Of a stretch of 64,000 nt of DNA, positions 1 through 9,156 are shown piece by piece. The notes below the pieces were generated by a model, which was not told where the DNA came from, made no database searches, and saw nothing but the letters and a program-made list of their open reading frames with translations. Each line of letters starts with the position of its first letter. Positions within the stretch are counted from its first letter, which is position 1. The stretch is from CAZNPH01 sp964574985 (lineage in GTDB: Bacteria; Bacteroidota; Bacteroidia; Bacteroidales; SM23-62). The translations under genes and the position numbers were made by a program. The DNA is taken from NCBI GenBank assembly GCA_964574985.1, contig CAZNPH010000019.1:1-64000 (forward strand), given 5' to 3'.

Positions 1-145
1 AATGTTGATAACCCCAGGTTTTTCCTTATTTTTGGATACCAGCTAAACAGTTACATTATATTGTATTTAAAGATAGAGTAATTTTTTCAATTAATCTATC
101 CTCCCTCAAACAATTCACCCTGCTAAAACAACCTCAAAACCCGGC

Positions 146-519
146 TTAACCTCCCCTGTATCCGGGCAGTGAATAAAGGGACGGTTTCCAAAAAAGAAAT
201 CCATCATCATTTTTTAGCATGTGAATATAGTCAATCTCTGATGCTTCACTAAACTTGAACAATGCGTTGAAAACATCATGATGGACTTGTCTCCAGCCAT
301 AAGAGGGGGGAATTGGGTTTTAACACTTTTCAGCATCCTATTTGGTTCTTTTGTATTCCATAGTACAAATTCGTTGATGCGCCTGCCCACCTTCCAGAAA
401 AGCATGGTTAGGGCGCTGTTTACATGCGACACCACTTGCGCCTGGCTCTGCTCAATGAGGGTGCTAATTTCATTGAACAGGGCTGATTCTGCCGATTGTA
501 TGTCTTTCTTTTTTACCAT
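146..519 (-). pseudogene. Broken DUF1016 (YhcG-type) N-terminal fragment
   Basis: The first 50 or so residues resemble the N-terminal domain of the DUF1016/YhcG family of PDDEXK-type nuclease-like proteins (a stretch with LLFWKVGRRINE followed by a hydrophobic residue). Family members run to about 350 residues, whereas the open frame here stops at 101. After residue 53 the similarity ends abruptly. A run of six G at 305-310 coincides with a likely frame change: below it a different frame stays open to a stop at 146-148 and reads like real protein (GWRQVHHDVFNAL). I do not recognise this second part. The simplest reading is a truncated DUF1016 gene joined to another gene's tail, plus a one-base slip. 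The DUF1016 match is from memory of the family. Confidence 0.55.
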
Positions 520-548
520 CTGAAACCTATTTTTTCATATCTAAAGTG

Positions 549-2183
549 TTAATATGTTTTAAAGATATCCGGATATTTTCTGATAAAATAGGAAGGTGTA
601 CAACTCCACGCATGGCAATAACTGTTTACCAGAACTGAATTGTAAGGTGACAAATCCGGATCGTACGGATCGTAAACTTCCCAAAATGTATCGGCTCCGT
701 TTTTTACCATACCACCCCAGTAACTCAGCACCAAATTTTTTGCTTCTTTTTCCAGGTTGCTTTTTATCATGGCATCCACCACGTAATGGTACAAATAAGG
801 CGCTTTAGGGCCCTGAACATTAGTCATGGCCTCCAGCTTTTGAAAAATTTCAGCGCCTTCCTTTGCTGACACCACTTCCGACAAAATCATCCAGGCCTGC
901 GAAGCCAACGAAACCTGGCGGGAATAGCCACTCACGAAAACTCCTGATTGCTTATCGAAAAAGTGTTCACGGGCTGCCTGTTTCATTTTTTTGATAACAT
1001 CAGGCAAATCAGCCAGTTCATGTTTCTTGTTTAACATTTCAGCAATTTCCAGGGTGTGCTGAAACGTATAAATCATAATTCCGTGCATCGGTACCCGATG
1101 GTCGAGTCGTTTGTTCCAGTCTATAAATAACCACCAGTACTTTTTACCGGGTTCGGTATATAAACCCTGTTTCACATGAGGCAGGGCCAACTCTACCTGC
1201 TTTTTCATGACCGGCCATAAATCTGCTGCAACCGACAAATCGCCTGTTGCTTTCGCATAATCATAAATCGTTGAATTAAAAAGCAGTGCATAATCCAGGG
1301 GGAAGTTTTCCTGCGCATGATAAAACGGGGTTTCAAATAAAGTCCCCGGGACCATTCCGTCCTCGTTTGCCAGTCCGGCAAGCAGGTACAACGAGCGTTT
1401 TAGCAGGTTCTCATCTTTGAAGGTGTAGTAGTTGGTTAAAGCCTGCAGCCGAAGATCGCCAATCCACAGCCGGCGGTCGCGTTTAGGACCGTCTTCGTAA
1501 ACGGTTTGCATGCAATCCTGCAATGTTTTATTGCTGATGTAATCAATTCTTTTAATAAATGGATCTTTATTGTCCAGTGGAGAAACATCTGCCATATCCA
1601 CTGCACTCACCTGTTCCACGTAAACTTCCGGAATTTGGATTTTGAACTTAAGAGAAGTAGCAATGACTTCGAGTTGAACATATCGAAAAGCATACCTGCG
1701 GGGCATTTTTACCAGTGATGGTAGTGTATCGATATTAATAACCTCATCCTGCAACCAGGCCCTGCTTAACGCTCCCGGGTAAGGATCATATTCTTCGATT
1801 ATTTCGTTGGGAATTTCTCCGAATTTAAACTTGATTCTTGCGGGTGCATCAGCGGCAGGGCCGTTGGTGGTAAACTGAAAACGAAGCCGGCCAACCAAAT
1901 GTTCTCCAAAATCGAGGACCACTTTATCACCGGGACCTAATTCATAATTCTTCAGGTTTTCGATATTATCCAGGTTTCGGGTTTGATAACCGTGAAAAGC
2001 ATTCAATGATGGTAAAACCTCGATGATATCGACGGGTGTTTTCCGGAATATTTTTAATTCCGGTTTGAATTCATCGGCCTTTTGAAGCCACAATTCCCGG
2101 TTATAAGCCGGTTGGGCAGATAAGAGATTAAATGAGTAAATTAAAGAAATAACAAAAACAAATGTTGGATTTAATTTTTTCAT
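549..2183 (-). CDS. GH78-like alpha-L-rhamnosidase family protein
   Basis: A 544-residue secreted protein with a signal peptide ending near LLSAQ (residue 24). Residues 60-195 form a beta-sandwich, followed by an all-alpha six-hairpin barrel typical of clan GH-M/GH78. The conserved segment DGPKRDRRLWIGD (residues 231-243) lies where GH78 enzymes carry D-x-x-x-R-D-E...GD. The usual catalytic Glu of that motif is Arg237 here, so activity on rhamnosides is uncertain even though the fold assignment is good. The start lies 8 bases below the stop of the upstream GH-A hydrolase, so the two are probably co-transcribed. A role in removing terminal rhamnose-like sugars from a plant or algal polysaccharide is inferred from family and neighbours. 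Confidence 0.75.
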   Translation of the reverse strand: MKKLNPTFVFVISLIYSFNLLSAQPAYNRELWLQKADEFKPELKIFRKTPVDIIEVLPSLNAFHGYQTRNLDNIENLKNYELGPGDKVVLDFGEHLVGRLRFQFTTNGPAADAPARIKFKFGEIPNEIIEEYDPYPGALSRAWLQDEVINIDTLPSLVKMPRRYAFRYVQLEVIATSLKFKIQIPEVYVEQVSAVDMADVSPLDNKDPFIKRIDYISNKTLQDCMQTVYEDGPKRDRRLWIGDLRLQALTNYYTFKDENLLKRSLYLLAGLANEDGMVPGTLFETPFYHAQENFPLDYALLFNSTIYDYAKATGDLSVAADLWPVMKKQVELALPHVKQGLYTEPGKKYWWLFIDWNKRLDHRVPMHGIMIYTFQHTLEIAEMLNKKHELADLPDVIKKMKQAAREHFFDKQSGVFVSGYSRQVSLASQAWMILSEVVSAKEGAEIFQKLEAMTNVQGPKAPYLYHYVVDAMIKSNLEKEAKNLVLSYWGGMVKNGADTFWEVYDPYDPDLSPYNSVLVNSYCHAWSCTPSYFIRKYPDIFKTY

Positions 2184-2191
2184 AGTTCATT

Positions 2192-3667
2192 TTAATTTTC
2201 CAAATATAAAACCGATTTATCGGCAATCGTTACCGGCGAATCATATACAGGAATATTTTTAAAAGAATATTCAGTTCCTTCCCGGCTCCAATCTTTTTTT
2301 GGAATTTCATACACATTCCCTGTGCGTAAATCAACATACACCGGATCTTCAAAATATCCTTGCTTGAATTGAAAATTTATTTTTTCATAGTTGTTTTCAT
2401 CCTGTGGCATATCCTTTCTAAACCAGAAGGTTACTAGTTGCTTGTCTGAGCCTTTCTGTCTCCAACCGAAAATGGTCAATGCCTGATCGGTGTCGGCTGT
2501 GAAATGGTAGCCGGGAATTCTTTCAATGGTATGGTCAAAAGTGGAGGTTAGATGTTGAAAAGCGTAATAGGAAGGCTTCAGGTAAGCCACAGTTCTGTCT
2601 TCATTGGCTTTTATTAATCCCTTTGTGTTCATGGTGTTAAACTTATCCCCTTTCCTCACGCTGTAATTCATATCCATAATACCAAAGTAATTGGCAGGTA
2701 TATCATGTCCCCAGTCATTTAATAGCCTTCTCAAAAGCCATTTGGCCTGTTCTGTTTCTGTCCAGTCATGGCGGTCCAATGCTCCCGAACTTTTGGAGGA
2801 GGGAGCTCCCTGCTCACCCTGTAATAATTGAATTTTATCAGAATACCGGCTGACCGCCCATCTCAACTTTTCTGCTGAAAATCTTAAAGCGTAATAATCG
2901 GGACCCGGAGACCAGGTGCTGCCTTCTCTCATTGTTGCTGGATCATCATATGCCTGGTCCGGATTAAAGAAATAACCATGAAAAGTAATAACATCGACCA
3001 AATGCAGCTTATCGCGTTCTTTCAGGTATTGTAAAAAATTTTCAGTGTATTCGGTGCGCCCGGGAAATGCCAGGCTTAAAGCGTACAATTTGGCATCCGG
3101 AATATACTGCCGGATGATTTCTGCAGTTCTGATGTATAATCCGGCATATTCAATTACGGTAAATTCATCCTGATGCAGATCCGGTTCATTCCAGATTTCC
3201 CATATCTTCACTCTGCCTGCATATCTTTTTGCCATTGCTCTTACCCAGTTGTCCCAGGCTTGTAATGCTTCTTCAGAGCTCGGAATGGCACCACCCAGGT
3301 AGGGACTGCCGCCACCTTCATATGCTTTATTGCCGTAGGAAGTTTGCAGCCAGGGCTCAACTCCCGCTTCAATCACTCCATCCACAATTCCATCCAGCCA
3401 ATGAAAATCGTAATTCCCATTCCCTTTATCTGTTTTGCCCCAGCCTGCTTGTAATCTAATTTTCTTTGCTCCTGTTGGAGAAAGATATTCCTTCCAATTT
3501 TCAAAAATGGTATAATCCCGGTCCATAGTCTCACCGCCAATACCCCAGGGAGAAGCAGCAATCTCATGGCTGGATCGGGGTTTTATCCGGGCTGTTTTGG
3601 TGTAGGTAACCTGAGCTAAGGCTCCATTCACAATGACAATAAATATTAATGAAGCAAAATATCTCAT
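2192..3667 (-). CDS. Clan GH-A glycoside hydrolase, GH39-like
   Basis: A 491-residue secreted protein with a signal peptide (cleavage near ALAQ, residue 19) and a TIM-barrel glycosidase domain. The motif IWEIWNEPD places the acid/base Glu at residue 161, and LLQGEQGAPS places the likely nucleophile Glu at 285, about 124 residues later, as in retaining clan GH-A enzymes. The overall look is closest to GH39 (beta-xylosidase/iduronidase-like), but GH5-related families cannot be excluded by eye. It sits between a GH78-like gene and a GH3 remnant, followed upstream by a sulfatase. That mix is seen in loci for sulfated, rhamnose- or xylose-containing algal glycans such as ulvan; the substrate is inference only. 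Confidence 0.75.
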   Translation of the reverse strand: MRYFASLIFIVIVNGALAQVTYTKTARIKPRSSHEIAASPWGIGGETMDRDYTIFENWKEYLSPTGAKKIRLQAGWGKTDKGNGNYDFHWLDGIVDGVIEAGVEPWLQTSYGNKAYEGGGSPYLGGAIPSSEEALQAWDNWVRAMAKRYAGRVKIWEIWNEPDLHQDEFTVIEYAGLYIRTAEIIRQYIPDAKLYALSLAFPGRTEYTENFLQYLKERDKLHLVDVITFHGYFFNPDQAYDDPATMREGSTWSPGPDYYALRFSAEKLRWAVSRYSDKIQLLQGEQGAPSSKSSGALDRHDWTETEQAKWLLRRLLNDWGHDIPANYFGIMDMNYSVRKGDKFNTMNTKGLIKANEDRTVAYLKPSYYAFQHLTSTFDHTIERIPGYHFTADTDQALTIFGWRQKGSDKQLVTFWFRKDMPQDENNYEKINFQFKQGYFEDPVYVDLRTGNVYEIPKKDWSREGTEYSFKNIPVYDSPVTIADKSVLYLEN

Positions 3668-3678
3668 AACATTTATTT

Positions 3679-3936
3679 TTACTCAACCAATTTAAACGCC
3701 AATTCCTCGACCTCTGCTGAACCTGGCCCCACAAACACCTTAAAATCTACCGGGTCAGCTACATATTCAATATTGCCGTTCCAATATTTCAGGTCTTCCA
3801 CTGTAAGCTGGAATTGAACTTGCTTTGTTTCTACCGGTTGCAAATGAATTTTGGCAAATCTTTTAAATTGCTTCACCGGGCGGGAAGTAAAGCTACAAAA
3901 AAGCAGCAAATTACCATGACAAATAAGCTCCTGCAA
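3679..3936 (-). pseudogene. 3' remnant of a GH3 beta-glucosidase (Fn3-like domain)
   Basis: Only about 75 residues survive. They match the C-terminal fibronectin type III-like domain of GH3 enzymes: SRPVKQFKRF, then a PVETKQVQFQLT strand, then a FKVFVGPGS strand near the end. Intact GH3 proteins are 700-900 residues and carry their catalytic domains upstream. Here the upstream DNA (3937-4067) holds no related coding sequence and the sequence before SFTSRPVK is unrelated. The gene is therefore a deletion remnant, not a small protein in its own right. It sits 11 bases upstream of the GH39-like gene on the same strand, so it may once have been part of that operon. Confidence 0.7.
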
Positions 3937-4067
3937 GGGTTATGTGTCCAGGTCTTTTTTGATGCACATTAATACATCTCAGGGATAAAACAATCTCAGG
4001 GATAAACCAGTTCAAGTAAAATATTATCTTGTCTCTGTGGAGTACGGTTGTCACATACGCAGAAAGG

Positions 4068-5546
4068 TTAATTATTTAAATCAAATAACCCGGTGTTGCC
4101 GTTTTCCCATAAAGGCATTAATTTGTCTACTATTTCGGGATGTTTTCCTGCTACATTTATGGTTTCATTCGGATCATTATCATGGTCATATAATTCGATA
4201 ACCGGCTCTTCTTCCCTGAAATACTTTGTCAGCCTATACCTGCCGGTACGTAAAGAAATACCATTCCTATAGTACCCATAAGCTGCATTTTCCCATTCAG
4301 AAAGGGGATTTTTCAGCAACTGCACCAGACTTTTTCCATCTGTCAGGTGCGGCATATCCACACCGGACAGTTCTATAATTGAAGGATAAATATCAGTCGT
4401 ACTAACTACCCTGTTTATTACATTACCTTCGGTTTGTCCGGGCATCCTGATTATAAGCGGACTTTTCAGAGACCTCTCAAAAACCGTATGCTTACCCCAT
4501 ACCAGATGATCTCCCAAATGCCATCCATGGTCACCCCAGATTACTATTATTGTATTATCTGCTAAATCAAGTCTATCAAGTTCATCCATTATTTCCCCGA
4601 CAAGGGCATCTATATAACTAATACAGGCTAAATATGCATGCCTTAATTTGCGAGCGTATTCGTCAGAAACGGGGCCGTCAAGTGATGCTTTCTCATCACC
4701 CAGCTCGTAACTGCCAAATTCGCCACTCCCATGCAGGCTTGCCGTACTGACATTTTCCGGAATGTAAGGATTGGGAGACAGGGGTATGTCCTCCCTGTTA
4801 TACATATCCCAGTATTTGGCCGGGGCATTAAAAGGCAGGTGAGGTTTAAAAAATCCGACTCCCAAAAAGAAGGGAGATTCTTTATCCGCTAATTCCTGTA
4901 ATTTATCCACGGCCAGATTTGCAATAAGTCCATCGACATAACCATCGTCATCAACATTACCCTTTTCATATGGTTTTACCTGGCGATCCATGCTTTGACG
5001 GTTTTCTCCATCTGCATATCCAAAAAAAGCGTTCCAGCCGGTTCCCCATTTACCTGCATCAAAAAGTAATTCATCCCAGCTATGTGGCAATTCCCTGGCT
5101 GTTCCAACAGGTTCTTCATATCCATACAACAAACCCTCAGGATAATGGCTGATCTTTCCAATCCCAACCGTATAATAGCCGTTTCTTCGCAAATGATGAA
5201 TGAAGGTCTCAGGCTTCTCTGATTCAGGTTCACCGGAGATAAGATCCCGTATAACATTATTACCCAAATGAGCCCTTGTCTGGGGAAGCATTCCGGTTAA
5301 TAAGCTGTTACGCGATGCTCCACTGGTCGGGACGGTTACATAATGATTAGCAAAGACACTTGCGGATTCGGCAAATTTATCCATATTGGGTGACTTAACC
5401 ACTGAACTGCCGTAGATTCCCAATTCTGGTCTTAAATCGTCAATGGATATAAACAGTACGTTCGGCTGTTTTTCTTCTGGCTCTGATTCTGTACATCCGT
5501 AAATACAAAATGGAATAATTAAAGAAGAATAGAAAATTTTATTCAT
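4068..5546 (-). CDS. Ser-type sulfatase lipoprotein, iduronate-2-sulfatase-like
   Basis: A 492-residue lipoprotein (lipobox IYGC, Cys18) of the alkaline-phosphatase-superfamily sulfatases. Metal-binding ISIDDLRP lies at residues 33-40. The formylglycine motif is S75-G-A-S-R79 followed by NSLLTG, and GDHGWHLGDH provides further active-site residues. Having Ser instead of Cys at position 75 means activation would need the anaerobic radical-SAM sulfatase-maturing enzyme (anSME), which is not in this window. Overall arrangement resembles the iduronate-2-sulfatase/choline-sulfatase subgroup (S1_7-like). Its position in a glycosidase cluster suggests desulfation of a glycan in the periplasm or at the outer membrane; the substrate is unknown. 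Confidence 0.85.
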   Translation of the reverse strand: MNKIFYSSLIIPFCIYGCTESEPEEKQPNVLFISIDDLRPELGIYGSSVVKSPNMDKFAESASVFANHYVTVPTSGASRNSLLTGMLPQTRAHLGNNVIRDLISGEPESEKPETFIHHLRRNGYYTVGIGKISHYPEGLLYGYEEPVGTARELPHSWDELLFDAGKWGTGWNAFFGYADGENRQSMDRQVKPYEKGNVDDDGYVDGLIANLAVDKLQELADKESPFFLGVGFFKPHLPFNAPAKYWDMYNREDIPLSPNPYIPENVSTASLHGSGEFGSYELGDEKASLDGPVSDEYARKLRHAYLACISYIDALVGEIMDELDRLDLADNTIIVIWGDHGWHLGDHLVWGKHTVFERSLKSPLIIRMPGQTEGNVINRVVSTTDIYPSIIELSGVDMPHLTDGKSLVQLLKNPLSEWENAAYGYYRNGISLRTGRYRLTKYFREEEPVIELYDHDNDPNETINVAGKHPEIVDKLMPLWENGNTGLFDLNN

Positions 5547-5707
5547 AATTGGATTTATTAGTTTAACTGTAATTAAAAGTACTATTTATTAAAGTGCTAC
5601 GTGAATTTGTTTCTGTACAATCAGGTTGTTGAAAAAAAATAAAGAAAGCCACGGTTGAATATTGTTACATTAGCAATATCATAAAAGGAAAATTCATAGG
5701 CCTGATC

Positions 5708-8299
5708 TTAATTTACAGTTTCTCCGTCCACAACAAATTGGTCGACCGGGAATGTTCCCATGGATGCTTTTGCAAACGGTTCGCCGTTTTTCAATCCCAC
5801 GGATCCGAAACCGGATTCACAACTGAAGAAACAGTTGAAATCATTTCCCGAACGGCTGTCGATATACATTTTCTTTTCCACCGCATCATACCGGATGCCA
5901 GTCAATCCCTGCAGGAGTCCGTAACTGGCCATTGCCCTTGCATACCAGTGGCCGCATTCATACTCATTGAAGGGATTCCTCCTGATGCCGTCATAGCGTT
6001 TCCTTACCTCCCTGACAATATCAAGTCCCTTTTCGATTTCATCGTTCAGCATCAGGTGGGATGCAACCTGGTACTCGATGCCCGTCCACACCTCTTTGCT
6101 GTAAACAAAAGGAAAGGTGGGTTCGTCCCCGTGCGGCCAGCTGCACAGCAGCAATCCCCCTTCATGCCCGTATGCATAACCCGCCCGCTGGGGATTTGCA
6201 TGATCAGAAAGATCCTTTTTCAGGTTGTACTTGTATACGGCATTGAGATGACTGACGACCTTTTCCGGATCCGCATCCACGGGCACGCCACACATTCCGG
6301 ACAGCCAGAATCCCAGCACACCGTCGCTGATGCATCCGTTTCCGTATTGATATTTCGGGCCTTCCCTTTCCAGTACCCCGAGGGCTTCCCGGGAATAATT
6401 GCCGCCCAGACTTATTTTTGAAGCTTCCACCGGGTTGGGGGCAGCCAGGTTTTTCCACCGGACTTTCTGGATAAAGTACTCGCCGTTGTACAGTTCATTT
6501 TCCATTTTTTCAATCCCTTTGTCCAGCAATTCGGCGTAAAGGGGCACTTGATCTTCCAGGGCATCGGCCATTTTTGTCGCTGCTGCCAGTGCACCCAGGT
6601 AAAAGCTTGTGCACATCCCGTCGGGTCCCCAGAATTCGATATCATAGGTATTGTGATGGGGTTCTTCCAGTGTGCCGGTATGCCGGGGGTCCCATGTGCT
6701 GATGCAATAATCCAGGCTTGATCTGACCAGGGGCCAGAGTTTGCGGAGCCATTCCGTATTGCCCGATACCTTCCACTCCCTGTGCATCTTCATGATCCCG
6801 CCCAGTTGTCCGTCCGATGCAGCGTGAAAATTATGATCGGGTTCCCTCACCGGCAGATAGGACCTGAAAGTCTGGTGTCCTTCCGTGTTTTGATCCATTT
6901 TGTATTCGGTCTCCCTGATCGACCTTTCCAGATCCGGGAAAAGATGGGGGATCGCCTGTGCATAGTTCCAGACATGGGTGCAGGTTCCGGAGCAGCATCC
7001 GCCAAGGTCATGGCAGCCTTCCCATGCCCAGAGGGTGCCGTTTTTCTGGCGAAGCACGGTGGGTGATTTCAGTATGGTAAGGTTTGCCGCGACCGCTTCA
7101 AGGACCTCGTCCGGCAGATCGGAAACATAAAAAGCCGAGGAAAAAAGTGCGGAAGCAGATCGCAATTCATCATATTTTTTCAACCAGTAATCCGATATTT
7201 CCTCCACGTTCTTAAACCACCCGGAATAGAAAGGTTGGTAAAACGGGGAATCATCCGGAGAACAACCCAGGGAACCGCCCGTGCAGGCCGTTGATTTGAA
7301 TTCTTCGATCTGCTGCAGTTCTTTTTGGGTGTTTTTCCATCCGATCCTGAGATCGGAAACGGGCACGTACCAGGACAACAATACTTTTATGGTGCGGGAT
7401 TCACCCTGCCGGAGTGTAAAAGGTACATAGAAGGATGCCCCGTCAGCACCCCCGGTCACGGGATTTGAAGCAGGCGTCAGGTTTTCCATGTTCTTCCACA
7501 AAACGGTCTTCGAATCAAACCATCCTCCCCTGAACCAGCAATGATCGACGATTGCATCCGGATCATCGGTGAAAGCAGCAAAGGCCCCTTCGTATTCGGG
7601 ATGATTTTCCAGGCATCCCTGATCCAGTATGAAGCCGTTTCCCATTCCCCAAATGGAATCATTCCCCACATATCTGCCTCCCCACTCCGAAGGAAGCTCG
7701 ATGCGCATGATGTTTTCAGAATTGAATGAGAACATCGCCTCCCGGGTTTTGCCTGAAGTATTGGTGAATGTATACTCGAGTGCTCCCACGGGCAGACTGG
7801 AGTTGTCTGCATCGGTGGGAATAAACGGACTCCAGCCTCTGATGTTTACCTCAAGCGGAATATCAGCATCTGTCAGTTTTATGTCACAAAACGGGAAACG
7901 GGCTGTAAATTCCGCTTCCTCAAACCGGGGGACACCAAATACACCGGATCCGTTCCCGGTATTGGGACTACCGAATATCTTCCAGTCCTGTATGGGGCCC
8001 TCAAGCAATTTTGTCCCGTGTTCCGCTCCTTTGACCGATAATGCGGCAAACATAAACGGGGTATTGAAAATATCAGGTTTATGCCTCAGGGAAAGATGGG
8101 AAAAAGATCCGTTGCCCTCAATGCAAAACATCCCCGCCCCCAATCCGCCTATGGGGAAAGCAATCCGGTTCAGGTATTTACCTGTATACGGACCGTTAAA
8201 ATCATGCGCACCGGCGGATCTTGCGGAAGGATCCGGATCTGTGCAACCGGTAAAAACGGCTGCCATAAACAGAAAGGGATAAATCAGATGGTTTTTCAT
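5708..8299 (-). CDS. GH116-family glucosylceramidase-like glycosidase, lipoprotein
   Basis: An 863-residue protein with lipobox FTGC (Cys19). Residues 38-330 form the N-terminal beta-sandwich of the GBA2/GH116 family (NRIAFPIGGLGAG). Residues 395-830 form the catalytic alpha-barrel, with AWEGCHDLGGCCSGTCTHVW (425-444) and HNTYD (549-553) followed by GPDGMC. The Asp in NTYD matches the acid/base position known for GH116. GH116 members hydrolyse beta-glucosides, beta-xylosides or N-acetylglucosaminides, and some act on glucosylceramide. Here, in a locus with GH78, GH39-like and sulfatase genes, the enzyme probably works on oligosaccharides in the periplasm or outer membrane. The remnant of a GH36 gene lies directly upstream. 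Confidence 0.85.
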   Translation of the reverse strand: MKNHLIYPFLFMAAVFTGCTDPDPSARSAGAHDFNGPYTGKYLNRIAFPIGGLGAGMFCIEGNGSFSHLSLRHKPDIFNTPFMFAALSVKGAEHGTKLLEGPIQDWKIFGSPNTGNGSGVFGVPRFEEAEFTARFPFCDIKLTDADIPLEVNIRGWSPFIPTDADNSSLPVGALEYTFTNTSGKTREAMFSFNSENIMRIELPSEWGGRYVGNDSIWGMGNGFILDQGCLENHPEYEGAFAAFTDDPDAIVDHCWFRGGWFDSKTVLWKNMENLTPASNPVTGGADGASFYVPFTLRQGESRTIKVLLSWYVPVSDLRIGWKNTQKELQQIEEFKSTACTGGSLGCSPDDSPFYQPFYSGWFKNVEEISDYWLKKYDELRSASALFSSAFYVSDLPDEVLEAVAANLTILKSPTVLRQKNGTLWAWEGCHDLGGCCSGTCTHVWNYAQAIPHLFPDLERSIRETEYKMDQNTEGHQTFRSYLPVREPDHNFHAASDGQLGGIMKMHREWKVSGNTEWLRKLWPLVRSSLDYCISTWDPRHTGTLEEPHHNTYDIEFWGPDGMCTSFYLGALAAATKMADALEDQVPLYAELLDKGIEKMENELYNGEYFIQKVRWKNLAAPNPVEASKISLGGNYSREALGVLEREGPKYQYGNGCISDGVLGFWLSGMCGVPVDADPEKVVSHLNAVYKYNLKKDLSDHANPQRAGYAYGHEGGLLLCSWPHGDEPTFPFVYSKEVWTGIEYQVASHLMLNDEIEKGLDIVREVRKRYDGIRRNPFNEYECGHWYARAMASYGLLQGLTGIRYDAVEKKMYIDSRSGNDFNCFFSCESGFGSVGLKNGEPFAKASMGTFPVDQFVVDGETVN

Positions 8300-8319
8300 G
8301 GTTTTTGGTTTTATGATGA

Positions 8320-8877
8320 TCAGAACATCAGTTTCAGTGTCTTCTTCCGGTCCGTTTCCACGGGGATTTTCAGCAGCTTTCCTTCCCCGGGGGATTGTAT
8401 TTCAACGGTTTCCCGGTGGAATCTTTCAGGATGATGGATGACCGCTTCCGCAGAGGGTATGGTGTACATAAATGGGTTGAGCCAGAGACTGGGATGAAAG
8501 CCCAGGTCTTTGATCTGATCTGCCAGCCCCAGTCTGCATAGATCCATTCAGACACCAGGGATTCACCGGGGGAGAGGGTCATATGCCTGTCGATGTTGTG
8601 AAATGCATTGACCGTCAACACATTGAATTGATCCCTTTTGTTTTCCGGTTCAAAAAATCCCCTGAACCGGTCAAAACTGATGCAGCCGGTCACCGCACCA
8701 CGGCCGCCGGCTGTGGCGACACCCGTGACAAATCTCCCCGTGCCCCGGCCCATTTCACCTGCAAAAGGGGAAGTGTGGGTTCCCAGGTTCTTTTGCGGGA
8801 AACGGATCTCTTTTTCATCCTCATTCACACAGTATGCATTCAGTCCCCGGATGACGACCCGGTTGGTTGCATAAATT
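8320..8877 (-). pseudogene. Collapsed GH36 alpha-galactosidase-like gene
   Basis: Three separated pieces of one protein are read in two frames. From about 8877 down to 8530 the frame encodes part of the N-terminal beta-sandwich (NLGTHTSPFAGEMGRGTGRF ... SEWIYADWG). At about 8530-8520 the frame shifts and resumes in the middle of a TIM barrel (LADQIKDLGFHPSLWLNPF), as in clan GH-D alpha-galactosidases. It then jumps after HPERF to a C-terminal tail ending KTLKLMF. Intact GH36 proteins are roughly 650-750 residues, so two internal deletions removed the catalytic residues. The first frame has no ATG near its beginning; it starts just after a stop at about 8877. No functional product is expected. 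Confidence 0.7.
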
Positions 8878-8898
8878 TACGGATTTTGCCTAATTTTG
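8867..8898 (+). promoter_or_regulatory. Bacteroidota-type promoter (TTG-N21-TAATTTTG)
   Basis: TTG at 8867-8869 is followed 21 bases later by TAATTTTG at 8891-8898, matching the -33/-7 pattern TTTG...TAnnTTTG of Bacteroidota sigma-ABfr promoters. It lies 20 bases before the ATG at 8919 of the SHOCT-domain gene. Confidence 0.5.
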
Positions 8899-8918
8899 AA
8901 ATGGGAGGGAAAGATTTA

Positions 8919-9112
8919 ATGAAAAAAAAGCCGGTCATCCTTCAAATATCAACCACCGGCCTGGGGCTGATTCAGGCTTTTCATGCTTTGGGGGCGCCGG
9001 CCGGCAGGAAGAACGCGGGTAACAAACCGCGTTGGATATCCTCAGGGAAAGATATGCCCGCGGGGAGATCGACAAAGAGGAATTTGAACAAAAGAAAAAG
9101 GACCTGATGTAA
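8919..9112 (+). pseudogene. Frameshifted small SHOCT-domain protein
   Basis: The frame from ATG 8919 reads a short hydrophobic/helical start and then GRKNAGNKP. The next codons of a different frame read ALDILRERYARGEIDKEEFE and continue QKKKDLM to a TAA at 9110-9112. That is a clear SHOCT (short C-terminal) domain, which in intact proteins follows a membrane helix and a linker like GRKN. A single-base slip around 9025-9035 separates the two halves, and the SHOCT frame has a stop just upstream (9021-9023 region). The gene is therefore inactive, unless the slip is an assembly or sequencing error. It has its own promoter, and its last codons form half of a terminator stem. Confidence 0.6.
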
Positions 9113-9135
9113 TAAGCATTCACCGGTCCTTTTTC
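9094..9135. terminator. Bidirectional intrinsic terminator
   Basis: A perfect 11-base inverted repeat, GAAAAAGGACC (9094-9104) and GGTCCTTTTTC (9125-9135), has a 20-base loop and A/T runs on both outer sides. It sits between two convergent genes, the SHOCT remnant (+) and the DUF4382 lipoprotein (-), so it can serve both. Confidence 0.65.
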
Positions 9136-9156
9136 ATCAGAATGTTGATCATAAAA

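Noticed and set aside
3970..4010. Short direct repeat (CTCAGGGATAAA twice)
   Set aside because: Too short and isolated to interpret next to the GH3 remnant.
5656..5682. Terminator after the GH116 gene
   Set aside because: Only a 6-base AT-only stem (ATATTG/CAATAT) with a T-rich run well downstream; too weak to call.
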